Positions 1 through 8,700 of a stretch of 64,000 nucleotides of DNA are shown here, piece by piece (the stretch's first letter is position 1; each line of letters starts with the position of its first letter). A model generated the notes under the pieces. It saw only the letters and a program-made list of their open reading frames with translations. It was not told where the DNA came from and did not search any database. The DNA is taken from assembly GCA_022843845.1 (NCBI GenBank), contig JALHMW010000012.1:83277-147276 (forward strand), given 5' to 3'. The stretch is from Archangium sp. (lineage in GTDB: Bacteria > Myxococcota > Myxococcia > Myxococcales > Myxococcaceae). The translations under genes were made by a program, and so were the position numbers.

Positions 1-1965
1 CGCGTCGATTCCCGACACCGGGGCGAGGTCGGCACCGAACGCGCCCCCGTCGGGCACACCCGCTGGCGGCGGCGTGTACGAGAACCTTCGGAGCGTACCG
101 ACGCTGTCGCCGAACAAGAACGTCGGCTGTGCGCGAGGCCCCGCGGCGATGAGCGGGCCGAACGAGATGCCTGCGTCTCCGGCGATGCGGCCCTCGACGC
201 GCGCGGTGAGGTCGGCGTTCCACACCGACAGCGCCACCGTGGTGCGGGGGCTCGCGACCCGCGTGGTGCTGGCCACGACGTCGTCGAAGGCGAGGAGGCT
301 CGTGATGCCCTGGGACCAGGCGGCGCGGCGGGCGAGCTGGAAGCGCGGCGTCGATGAGGGGAAGTAATCGACCCGGATGACTGCCGCGGCGCTGCTCTGC
401 TCCGGGCGACCGAACCAGAGACGAGCGGCGGTGCCCGCCAGAGGGGCCGCGACCACGATGCCGCGAGGCGCGAAGAAGTCAGGAAAGGACTGCGAGCTCC
501 AGCTCTCGCACGCCGACGAGGGCACCACGGAGCCACTCCACAAGCGGCCATCGAGCCCGAGCGTGAAGAGGCGCTCGTCGACCATGGAGGCGCTGCCCAC
601 CCATTCGTCGTTGGTGCAGAAGGTCGGGCCGGCGCTCTGCAGCACACCAGGTGACGATGCCGTCTGCACGGTGTCGTAGCGACGCACCTGCCGGTTGTCT
701 CCCTGGGCATACAGCGCACGGCCGGTGACGATGGGCGGCCCGAACACCCGGTCGATGGAGAAGTCGACGCGCGTCTCACCCGTCGGGAGCAGCTGCCACA
801 GCGCGCCCTGGTTGCTGTTGGCGTAGTCGACGCCGACATGCACCCGGCCGTCGGCGTCGAGCGCCGGAGGCTGAACGATGTCGAGGCCCGTCTGGCCGGA
901 CTCGAGCAGGGTGCGCCGCCACTTCCACCGCGTCACGGCCACCGCGACGTTCGCCGGGTCCGAGAGGTTTCCGAGCGCATCGGCGAGCGGGCCCACGCCA
1001 GCGTCGAGCACGCCGCGGAAGGCATCGAGGCGCACGCGGGCGAGATCGAGCGAGAAGCACTCGCACGAGCGGTTGGCCGGGCACGTCGTGCAGAGCCGGG
1101 GCGAGAGGCTCTGTGCGGGCAGCCCGAAGTCGGCGGCCGAGACCCGCACGGGAAGCGTCGACTCGACCCGCAGCTCGACGAGCTCGTCTTTCTTGTGCGC
1201 CGTCGCGAACGCCATCACCGGGTCGCGATCGCTGAACCCGCCGTCGTTCACGCGCGCCGGCGCGGGCTCGATGCCCAGCGTCACGACGGGCCGGCGCGCG
1301 TCGACGGTGAGCTGGGTGCGCGCCTCGTAGCCGGCGTCACCGAAGACGAGCCGGGCCGACAGCACCCACGAGCCGCCATCTGCCGGCGTCACGGTGTCGG
1401 CCGCCCACACCGCCACGCCTGGCTGCAGCGCCAACACCGGCGGCGCGAAGTCAGGCGGCGTCGCGACGACCTGAAGCGTCAGCGGCAAGGGCACGCTCGC
1501 GTCGAGCGCTGCGCGGACCTCGAGCCGCACCGGAAGGCCGCCGCCGTAGACGTCGTTGGCGTCTGGCCGCAGGAAGCCCACCGACTGCACCTGCAGCGTG
1601 CAGGCCCTCAGCGCTTCGTCACACGCGAAGCCCTCGGGGCACGACAGACAGCTGCCGGCGTCGAAGGGGAGTCCCGCGTCCATCGGGGTTCCCGCGTCGC
1701 CGCCTGCGTCGGCGCCAGCGTCGTCCATGCCGCTGTCGAGGGTTCCGGAGTCGACTCCGCCTGCGTCGATGGGCCCCGCGTCGGCTCGGGGGCCGGCGTC
1801 TGCTCGGCCTCCGTCACCCGTGGCGACTGGCGCGACCACGCACAGGCCGTTGGTGCAGACCCCGTCTGGCGCGCAGTCGGCCTCGGAGCGACAGACCGCG
1901 ACGGGCTGGCAGGCCAGTGACGCGACGAGGAGCCCGGCGGCGAAGAGCGGTCGACACACCCTCAT
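1..1965 (-). CDS. Secreted Asp-Ala-Gly-rich lipoprotein, 3' end beyond window
   Basis: An uninterrupted minus-strand frame runs from ATG at 1965 off the left edge, so the C terminus is missing. The protein begins with a lipoprotein signal (LLVASLAC, lipobox Cys near residue 19), then a Cys-rich segment (CRSEADCAPDGVC). A low-complexity linker of repeated DAG triplets follows, typical of myxobacterial exported proteins. After a second Cys pair the remaining ~520 residues look like beta-rich extracellular domains; later segments (LYAQGDNRQVRRYDT) suggest propeller-like repeats. Its start overlaps the stop of the upstream gene by ATGA, so it is probably the last of three co-translated envelope genes. 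I do not recognise an enzyme in it. Role unknown, likely surface exposed. Confidence 0.8.
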   Translation of the reverse strand, partial: MRVCRPLFAAGLLVASLACQPVAVCRSEADCAPDGVCTNGLCVVAPVATGDGGRADAGPRADAGPIDAGGVDSGTLDSGMDDAGADAGGDAGTPMDAGLPFDAGSCLSCPEGFACDEALRACTLQVQSVGFLRPDANDVYGGGLPVRLEVRAALDASVPLPLTLQVVATPPDFAPPVLALQPGVAVWAADTVTPADGGSWVLSARLVFGDAGYEARTQLTVDARRPVVTLGIEPAPARVNDGGFSDRDPVMAFATAHKKDELVELRVESTLPVRVSAADFGLPAQSLSPRLCTTCPANRSCECFSLDLARVRLDAFRGVLDAGVGPLADALGNLSDPANVAVAVTRWKWRRTLLESGQTGLDIVQPPALDADGRVHVGVDYANSNQGALWQLLPTGETRVDFSIDRVFGPPIVTGRALYAQGDNRQVRRYDTVQTASSPGVLQSAGPTFCTNDEWVGSASMVDERLFTLGLDGRLWSGSVVPSSACESWSSQSFPDFFAPRGIVVAAPLAGTAARLWFGRPEQSSAAAVIRVDYFPSSTPRFQLARRAAWSQGITSLLAFDDVVASTTRVASPRTTVALSVWNADLTARVEGRIAGDAGISFGPLIAAGPRAQPTFLFGDSVGTLRRFSYTPPPAGVPDGGAFGADLAPVSGIDA

Positions 1966-2945
1966 GGCAGGGGCCCTCCGACGACGGCGACGCCACCACC
2001 GGCGATGGGAAGAAAGGACACCGACGCCTCGGACGGCCCGGTGAGGAGCACGACGAGGCCAGCCACCAGCGACGCGGCGCCGACGCCCAGGCCCACGAGG
2101 CCAGCGAGGTGGAGGGTGTTCGCGGTGCTCGCGCGAGCGATGGTGTCGGCATCGGCCGTCGCCGGCAGAAACCCGCGCGCGTCGACCATCAGTGCCCGCG
2201 CCTGCGTCTGCGCGACGAAGAGGAGCACGCCACCAGCGAGCCCCACGGCTGCCCCTGCGCCCATCACCGAGAACCCGGCCACCGTCCGCGTCTTCGTGAC
2301 CGGCTCGACGGGCGCAGCGACGGGCGCAGCGACGGGCGCAGCGACGGGCGCAGCGACGGGTTCGACGACCGGCGGCGCGACGACCACGGGCGGAGGTTGC
2401 GGGGGCGGCGTGACGACAGCAGGCGGAGGGGCGTCGAGCGCCTCTTTGAACGTCGGCAGCGCCTTCACGCCGAGGCCCTTGATGACGTCGACGAGGATCA
2501 GCTTCACGACCGGCACCAGCTGCTTCTTCCTGTCTCCGCGTGGCTGCTGCGCCGTGAAGCTCGCCATCAGCTTGCCGTCGTCACGCACCACGCGCGCCGT
2601 CACCACGAAGGTGCCAGCCTCGGTGAGCTCCACCATCGCGTGCACGGCGTAGAGCCCCGCGCCCTTCACGGCGAGCGCGGCGAGGCAGTCGTTCGACGTG
2701 CGGCAGTCTTTGCGGCCGACCTCGAGCAGGGCCGCGTCGAGCTCGCGCCGGCTTGGGGTGACGACCTCTCCGGCTTCGCGCACGGCTTCGATCCAGGCGC
2801 CCTTGAGCTTGTCCGAGACCGACACCAGCTCGGGCCGGGGGTCGAACTCGAGCGGGTGCGGGACGACGGTGAGCGAACGCGGCTCACCGAGCGCGGCGCA
2901 CGGGAGCGTCAACAGGAGACCCAGGACTTCAGCGCGAAAGTGCAT
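1962..2945 (-). CDS. Exported protein with two C-terminal hydrophobic helices, unknown function
   Basis: I chose ATG 2945 because it gives a clean signal peptide (MHFRAEVLGLLLTLPCAALG); the longer frame back to 3026 overlaps the previous gene and adds an Arg/Trp-rich stretch. Residues ~20-190 form a mixed alpha/beta domain with a Cys pair (CRTSNDCLAAL) that resembles uncharacterised myxobacterial exported proteins. A Pro/Val/Ala linker with four PVAA repeats follows, and the C terminus has two membrane-like segments (GLAGGVLLFVA and GLGVGAASLVAGLVVLL). It sits between a beta-barrel gene and a lipoprotein gene, overlapping the latter by 4 bp. The architecture suggests an envelope protein. No catalytic motif is visible. 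Confidence 0.8.
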   Translation of the reverse strand: MHFRAEVLGLLLTLPCAALGEPRSLTVVPHPLEFDPRPELVSVSDKLKGAWIEAVREAGEVVTPSRRELDAALLEVGRKDCRTSNDCLAALAVKGAGLYAVHAMVELTEAGTFVVTARVVRDDGKLMASFTAQQPRGDRKKQLVPVVKLILVDVIKGLGVKALPTFKEALDAPPPAVVTPPPQPPPVVVAPPVVEPVAAPVAAPVAAPVAAPVEPVTKTRTVAGFSVMGAGAAVGLAGGVLLFVAQTQARALMVDARGFLPATADADTIARASTANTLHLAGLVGLGVGAASLVAGLVVLLTGPSEASVSFLPIAGGGVAVVGGPLP

Positions 2946-3010
2946 GACGACGCGGCGCAACCATCGCACTGCCCACCGCATCCTCCAAGGCGTCACGTCA
3001 CGACCTTCCC

Positions 3011-3907
3011 TCAGCGGCTGCTCCATAGCAGCGGCAGGTCGACCCGCAGCCCGACCAACGCGAACCCGAAGTTTCCCCAGTTGTAGATGTCGCGCGACGG
3101 CACGTTGGCGCCTCCACCGACCAGCCGCAGCCGGAGCAGGAAGTCGAAGCCCGGGATGACGGGGATGCCCAGGGTGAGCGCGACGTCGTGAATGCCCGCC
3201 GGCAGCCCCAGCCCGAAGGTGTTGAAGAAGTCGACGTCAGCCTGGGCGTAGAGCACTCCCGCGTCGAAGCGCGCGCGGACCTTCAAGGCGCCGACGAGGC
3301 CGATGTCTCGCTCGACCGCGAAGACGGCCGGCGCGGTGTCGACGGTGCGGAACTCGACGGACGCGTTGCGCACCTGCAGCGAGGCGCCCACACCGAGAGT
3401 GAACCGAGACGTCTGCACGAGGCCGAAAAGGTAGCTGAGCCGATAGCCGTCGAAGAGGTAGCGGTGGTCGACGACAGACCGGTCGGCGAACGTCGTCGTC
3501 TGGAACGTCAGGTCGCGCGTCAGCGTGGCGCGGGTCGTGAGGTCGAGCGGGGCCCACGTGGCGATGATGGTGTGGCGCCGCGCGAGGCGCGCTTCGATGG
3601 CCAGGCGGAGCCCGACCGCGAGGTTTCGTTGCTGGCCGACCTCTGCCGCGGTGTAGCTGGAGCCGTTGGCGCCGTAGCGGCCGTCGTTCTGGAACAGGTA
3701 GGCCGCGCCGATCTCGAAGTCGGCGATGAGCGAGTCGAAGAGGGGTGACGGTGCCGCGGGTGCGGGTGCGGGTGCGGGTGCGGGGTCAGAAGGCACGGTC
3801 GGACTGGATGGAGCCGGCGCAGGCGTGACGGCGGCAGCAGGTGTCGGCTCGGGCGCTACCTCAGCCTGCCCGAGAACCATGAGAGCGATGACGAGCAGGG
3901 AGTTCAT
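3011..3907 (-). CDS. Outer-membrane beta-barrel-like protein with Pro/Ala-rich N-terminal linker
   Basis: A 298-residue exported protein. Residues 1-15 are a short signal peptide (MNSLLVIALMVLGQA), followed by ~40 residues of Ala/Pro linker containing APAPAPAPA. The rest alternates short amphipathic strands with turns and many aromatic and Gly residues, and ends on an amphipathic strand (FALVGLRVDLPLLW), as expected for a transmembrane beta-barrel. It is the first gene of a probable three-gene minus-strand operon (65 bp to the next start). No specific porin or transporter family is recognised. The encoded linker is low-complexity DNA (GGTGCG repeats at ~3763-3782). Confidence 0.8.
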   Translation of the reverse strand: MNSLLVIALMVLGQAEVAPEPTPAAAVTPAPAPSSPTVPSDPAPAPAPAPAAPSPLFDSLIADFEIGAAYLFQNDGRYGANGSSYTAAEVGQQRNLAVGLRLAIEARLARRHTIIATWAPLDLTTRATLTRDLTFQTTTFADRSVVDHRYLFDGYRLSYLFGLVQTSRFTLGVGASLQVRNASVEFRTVDTAPAVFAVERDIGLVGALKVRARFDAGVLYAQADVDFFNTFGLGLPAGIHDVALTLGIPVIPGFDFLLRLRLVGGGANVPSRDIYNWGNFGFALVGLRVDLPLLWSSR

Positions 3908-3958
3908 CCCCTTCTGCTAGCGCCATTTCGTGCGCCGTGCCGCACCTTCTCGCTGTGC

Positions 3959-5476
3959 TCACCGCGAAGGGGCGAAGCGGCGGAGCTTGTCGAGCGCACG
4001 GAGCGCACCGCGGCAATCCCGCTTCACCATCGCAGCGCCGAACTCGTCTTCGAGGCGCGTCAGCGTCGCAGCCGCGACGCCTCGCTTCGCCGCAGCGACC
4101 TGGAGCGACTGGTGGTCGCGGCGGGCGAGCGCCTTGAAATCAGCGCTCCACCGACACGCCGCGACCGGCGCCGGCCTGGGAGCCCCTTTGCCCGGGCGCG
4201 GATCGATCGGCGCGAGCTCGTCGAGCTCATCGACGGGACGCGCCGCTTCGGGCTCGGCGATCGCAGCTGGTGGTGGCGCTGGCTCCGGTCGAGGCGCGGG
4301 CTCCGTCGGGACTGGTGCAGGAGCCGACGAGGGAACGACCACGGCCACGGTCTCTTCACCGCGGAGGCCGAGTACGCCAAGCGCGAACGTCAACACCAGG
4401 CCCAGCGCCGCGGCGACCCACGGCCACTTCGGCCGCGCCGGAGCCTGTACTTCTGGCGCGGTGTCGACGGGCGCCGGTGTCTGCCGGGGTTTGAACGCGA
4501 CGTGCTCCCCGGACAGCTTCTGCAGCGAAGGCAGGGTCGACGCCGGCCGCACGATGGTCGACTCGCGGCTCAGCTTCGTGAGCAGGCGCCGCACCTCGAG
4601 GCGCGCCACGTCGGCCGACTCGGGCCGGTCGTCACGCTTCTTCTGAAGGAACCACAACACCAGGCGCTCGACCTCTTCGGGCAGGTTGGCCACGAAGTCA
4701 GCCAGCGGCGGCGGCGGAGCATCGAGCTGCATCTTCACCAGCTCGAGCGGCGACTCCGAGACGAACGGCGCGCGGCCGCTGAGCATCTCGAAGAGCGTGC
4801 AGCCCATCGAGTAGAGATCGCTGCGCCCATCGAGCTCTTCGTTCTGCACCTGCTCCGGAGAGACGTACGCAGGCGTGCCCGCGGCCGACGACTGCTTCGT
4901 CGACGAGAGCCCGGCCCAGGGCAGCACGGCGCCTTCGACCGGGCGCGCCAGACCGAAGTCGAGCACCTTCACCAGCGTCTCGCCGCTGTGCTCCTTGAGC
5001 ACCATGATGTTCGCCGGCTTGAGATCGCGGTGAACGATGCCCTTCTTGTGCGCCTCGCCCAGCGCGTTGAGCACCTGCTCGGTGACGGTGAGGGCCAGCA
5101 CCGCGCTGATGCCCGTGCCGTTGGCGTCGAGCGACTCGTTGATGACCTCGTGCAGCGTCTTGCCGTCGACGAAGGCCATGGTGAGGTACGGCTGGTTCGT
5201 GGGCAGGTGCCCGAAGTCGAGCACCTCGACGAGGTTTCGGTGGCTCAGCGCCCCGAGCGTCGTCGCTTCTTTGAGGAAGAGGTCGAGGGCCTTCGCGTCG
5301 TGCGCGCGATCGGCCCGGAGCACCTTCACGGCGGCGAGCCGGCCGATCGTCTTGTGCCGCGCGCGGTAGACCTCTCCCATGCCGCCCGAGCCGATGAGCT
5401 CGACGATCTCGTACGAGCCGACGGTCGCGCCGGGGGCCAGCTGATCTGCCTGTTGCTCCGCTTCGCCCGACGTCAC
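3959..5476 (-). CDS. Membrane-anchored Ser/Thr protein kinase (Hanks type)
   Basis: Eukaryotic-like Ser/Thr kinase, 505 residues, GTG start. Kinase domain ~20-300: glycine loop IGSGGMGEVY at 28-37, catalytic Lys in AAVKVL (K51), HRDLKPANI at 149-157, DFG at 173-175 and a TPAYVSPEQ activation-segment end. All catalytic residues are present, so it should be active. A Pro-rich juxtamembrane segment leads to one transmembrane helix (~352-371), then an Ala/Pro/Glu linker and a short C-terminal helical domain with a Cys pair (ACRWSADF...RDCRGALRAL), presumably periplasmic. Such kinases phosphorylate cytoplasmic regulators in response to envelope signals. The ligand and targets cannot be deduced. 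A 28-bp repeat array lies directly upstream. Confidence 0.95.
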   Translation of the reverse strand: MTSGEAEQQADQLAPGATVGSYEIVELIGSGGMGEVYRARHKTIGRLAAVKVLRADRAHDAKALDLFLKEATTLGALSHRNLVEVLDFGHLPTNQPYLTMAFVDGKTLHEVINESLDANGTGISAVLALTVTEQVLNALGEAHKKGIVHRDLKPANIMVLKEHSGETLVKVLDFGLARPVEGAVLPWAGLSSTKQSSAAGTPAYVSPEQVQNEELDGRSDLYSMGCTLFEMLSGRAPFVSESPLELVKMQLDAPPPPLADFVANLPEEVERLVLWFLQKKRDDRPESADVARLEVRRLLTKLSRESTIVRPASTLPSLQKLSGEHVAFKPRQTPAPVDTAPEVQAPARPKWPWVAAALGLVLTFALGVLGLRGEETVAVVVPSSAPAPVPTEPAPRPEPAPPPAAIAEPEAARPVDELDELAPIDPRPGKGAPRPAPVAACRWSADFKALARRDHQSLQVAAAKRGVAAATLTRLEDEFGAAMVKRDCRGALRALDKLRRFAPSR

Positions 5477-5530
5477 GTATTCACCAGCATAGGCGAACCG
5501 TCGCCAAGCACAGCCTGGCTCGGCGCCGCC

Positions 5531-5698
5531 ATGCGGCTCGGCGCCGATGGAGTCGGAAATGCGGCTCGGCGCCGATGGAGTCGGAAATGCGGCTCGGCGC
5601 CGATGGAGTCGGAAATGCGGCTCGGCGCCGATGGAGTCGGAAATGCGGCTCGGCGCCGATGGAGTCGGAAATACGGCTCGGCGCCGATGGAGTCGGAA
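5531..5698. repeat. Six tandem copies of a 28-bp repeat with GGCGCC palindrome
   Basis: Six consecutive 28-bp units start at 5531, 5559, 5587, 5615, 5643 and 5671; the sixth differs by one base and a partial seventh runs into the stop codon of the next gene at 5706-5708. Each unit contains the 10-bp palindrome TCGGCGCCGA. The array fills the gap between the kinase start (5476) and the end of the large lipoprotein gene. The same core recurs at 30306-30354, so it is a dispersed family. Because 28 is not a multiple of three, the array is not a coding repeat. It could act as a terminator, a spacer or a slippage product. Confidence 0.95.
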
Positions 5699-5705
5699 AT
5701 GCGGC

Positions 5706-8700
5706 TCAGGGCTCCGGCGCGCTCATCGAGTTCTGCGGCTGGCTGGCCGAGCGCACGATGAAGTCAGCGGCGTTGTTTTCGGTGTCCTCGCCGTTGCCCT
5801 CGAGGGCGTCGCCCCCAGTGGTCATCGACACGTCGGTCGACGTCGAGAACGCCTTGCGCTCGATGCTCGAGTTGGCCGTCGCAGGGCCAGGCGCCGGGCT
5901 GCCTTCAGGGGCGTTGGCGGTGCCGTAGCCCACGGTGTCGATGGCGGCCATGTCGGTGGGGTTGGTGGACAAGGTGGCCGGCCCGATGCGGACGTGGCCG
6001 GTGTCGGCCAGACCGAGGTTCGTGGTCCCGGTCATCACCAGGTCGGAGCCGATCATCGGCGTGAACCCTGCCGAGCCGCGAGCCGACGTCATCAGGAAGA
6101 ACGTCCGCGGCGGCATCATGGTGCCCGCGGGCACCGTCAGCTTGGGCGAGTAGGTCGCGCCGGTCGCGCTCTTGTACTGGAGCACCCAGCCGCCGATGTT
6201 CACCGCCGCGTTGGTGGGGTTGTAGAGCTCGACGAACTCGTCGCCAGCCGTCGCGCCGCGGCTCTGCACCTCGCTGATGACGACGTGGTTGGCGCCAGCC
6301 GACCCGAGGACGTTCACCGTCGCCGTCGCCATCGACAGTCCAAGCGTCGCCGTCACGGTCGAGCTGCCCATCGTCATCGGCGCCGCCGCGAACGAGAAGG
6401 TCGCCGAGAGCTGGTTCTCGGGCACCGTCACGGTCATCGGAACGCCACCCACCATGCCCGTCGCCGCGAGCATCACGGCGGTGCCGCCAGCAGGCGCAGG
6501 CACGTCGAGCTCCACCGTCAGGACCGTCGAGTTGTTCGCCACGACCGAGTTGGTCGACGGCCTCAACGTCACCTGCGTCGGAACGTTCGCGGGCGTGAGC
6601 ACCCGAACGCCTGCGTCGAGGGTCTGGTTGTTGAAAGTGACGAGCAGCCCGACGCGGCCATCACCGAAGCCTGCATCGAACGGCACAGGCGTTCCGGCGT
6701 CGGGGTCGAACCCAGCGTCGGGGTCGAAGCCAGCGTCGGGGTCGAACCCGGCGTCGACGACAGGCGCGCCGGCGTCGAGGCCGAAGACGACGTTGAACGA
6801 CACCGGCAGCTCGATCTGCCCGATGGGAATCACCAGGCCACCACCGTCGGCGACCTGCAGCACCTGCGGGTTCGACGACGCGATGCTGATCAACGTGTCG
6901 ACGAGGGCCGGCGACGAGAGCCTCACCACGAACGGCGTGGGGAACGTCGTCACGCCGGTCTGGCCGAGGCGCAGGAACTGGCCCGACGGCCCGGCGCTCG
7001 CGAGCGTGACGGGTCGAACGATGTCGAACGCGTTGCGCGGCTCGAGCTTGTAGTTGCCGTTGCGGTACTGGAGCACGCCCCGCACCTGCACCAGCGTCTC
7101 GTTGAGCGCGGGGAACGGCGCGAGCAGGTACATGAAGTCGTTCACCCGCAACTGCATGCCGCCCATCATCTCGGTGATGGTGAACTCGTTGGTGGGAATC
7201 GCGTCTCCGGCACCAGCCATCGGCGCGATGTCGGCCACCGTGGCCGGCCCTGCCAGCCCGATGAACACGCCTTCGAGGGCGCGCGCGCGGGTCGACATGA
7301 CGGCGTTCACGTCGCCGATCATCACGATCGTCGGCGCGGGCAGCGGGTTGTTGCGGGTGACGACCACGACGGAGCCGGCGGGCACGCCGTTGACCTGCAC
7401 CTGCCCCTGGAAGTCGCTCACGCCACCCGACGCGATGCTGACGCGATCGCCCGGCAACACGTCGGTGCGGGGGTTCCCGCCCGGGTAGTAGACGAAGGCG
7501 CCCGAATAATCGCGGCCCGTGTAGCCCATCTCGCTCTCGTGAACCTGAATGTAGAAGCCCAGGCCGGTGGTCGCGGTCACGAGCACGTTGGTCAGCTGCA
7601 CCCGCTGGTTGAGCAGCGTCGAGTTCAGCGCCTTCACCTCATAGATGGTGGCCGGAACGCCCGGCGGCGGAGGACACGCCGCGGTGCCCGGGTTCGCGAG
7701 CGTCGGGCACGGGTCGCAGGCGTCGCCCTTGCCGTCCATGTCGCCGTCGGTCTGCGAGGTGTTCGGGTCGCCGGGGCAGTTGTCGGTCGCGTTCGGAACC
7801 ATGTCGTTGTCGACGTCGGTCGCCGACGGCGCGCTGCACATGGTGGTGTTGGCGTCGAGCGGGCAGACGTCACACATGTCTCCCGTGCCGTCGCCGTCAG
7901 CGTCACCCTGCGTCGCCAGGTCCATCGGGCGGCGCGGGTTGAAGATGGCCGGGCAGTTGTCCATCGCGTCGGCGAGGCCGTCGCCGTCCTGGTCGGTCAT
8001 CGTCGAAACACCAGTGAAGGGGTTGCCCGAGAAGAGCCAGGGCGCGCCACGCATCGGCGTGCAGGTCGGCTCGTTCAGCGGCAGCGAGCCGCAGAAGAAG
8101 AGCGGGTACGTCGTCGTGTTGGCCGAGCGCAACGATGCGAGCGTGGTGCCTTCGCCGGCCAGACAGACCGAGCGCATGGTTCCGCAGACATCGATGCCCT
8201 CGCAGCCCTGCACCAGCATGTCAGCGACACCCGGGTCACCGTACAGTGCCTTGCCACCGCGGAGCGTCAACACCACCTCGTCGGGGTTCGACGTGATGAG
8301 CGAGCGGAACGGGTCGGGGTTCTTGCGACGGTAGATGCTGATGTCGGCGACGCGGCCGGCCTGCAGCGTGCCGATGCGAGACGAGACGACCTGCGCCATC
8401 GCGGCGTTCACCGTCACCATCTTCCACAACGACAGCGCGCTGAAGTAGCGCCCATAGAAGCTCTGGCTCAGGTAGTCGGCGCAGGCGAGCTCGCGCATCA
8501 GCGTCATCGAGCCCGAGCGCACCCAGTCGGTGCCGAGCGAGATGTTGACGCCCATGCGGTGGTAGATCGGCGTCTGCGCGGTGTCTCCGTACAGCACCAC
8601 GTTGCTGCGTGGCGACCACACCAGGCTCGCGCCACGCAAGGCCGTCAGGCGCATGTCGGCCGGCTTGAGGCCGAGGCCGTGAATCATCGCCGTGCGCGGC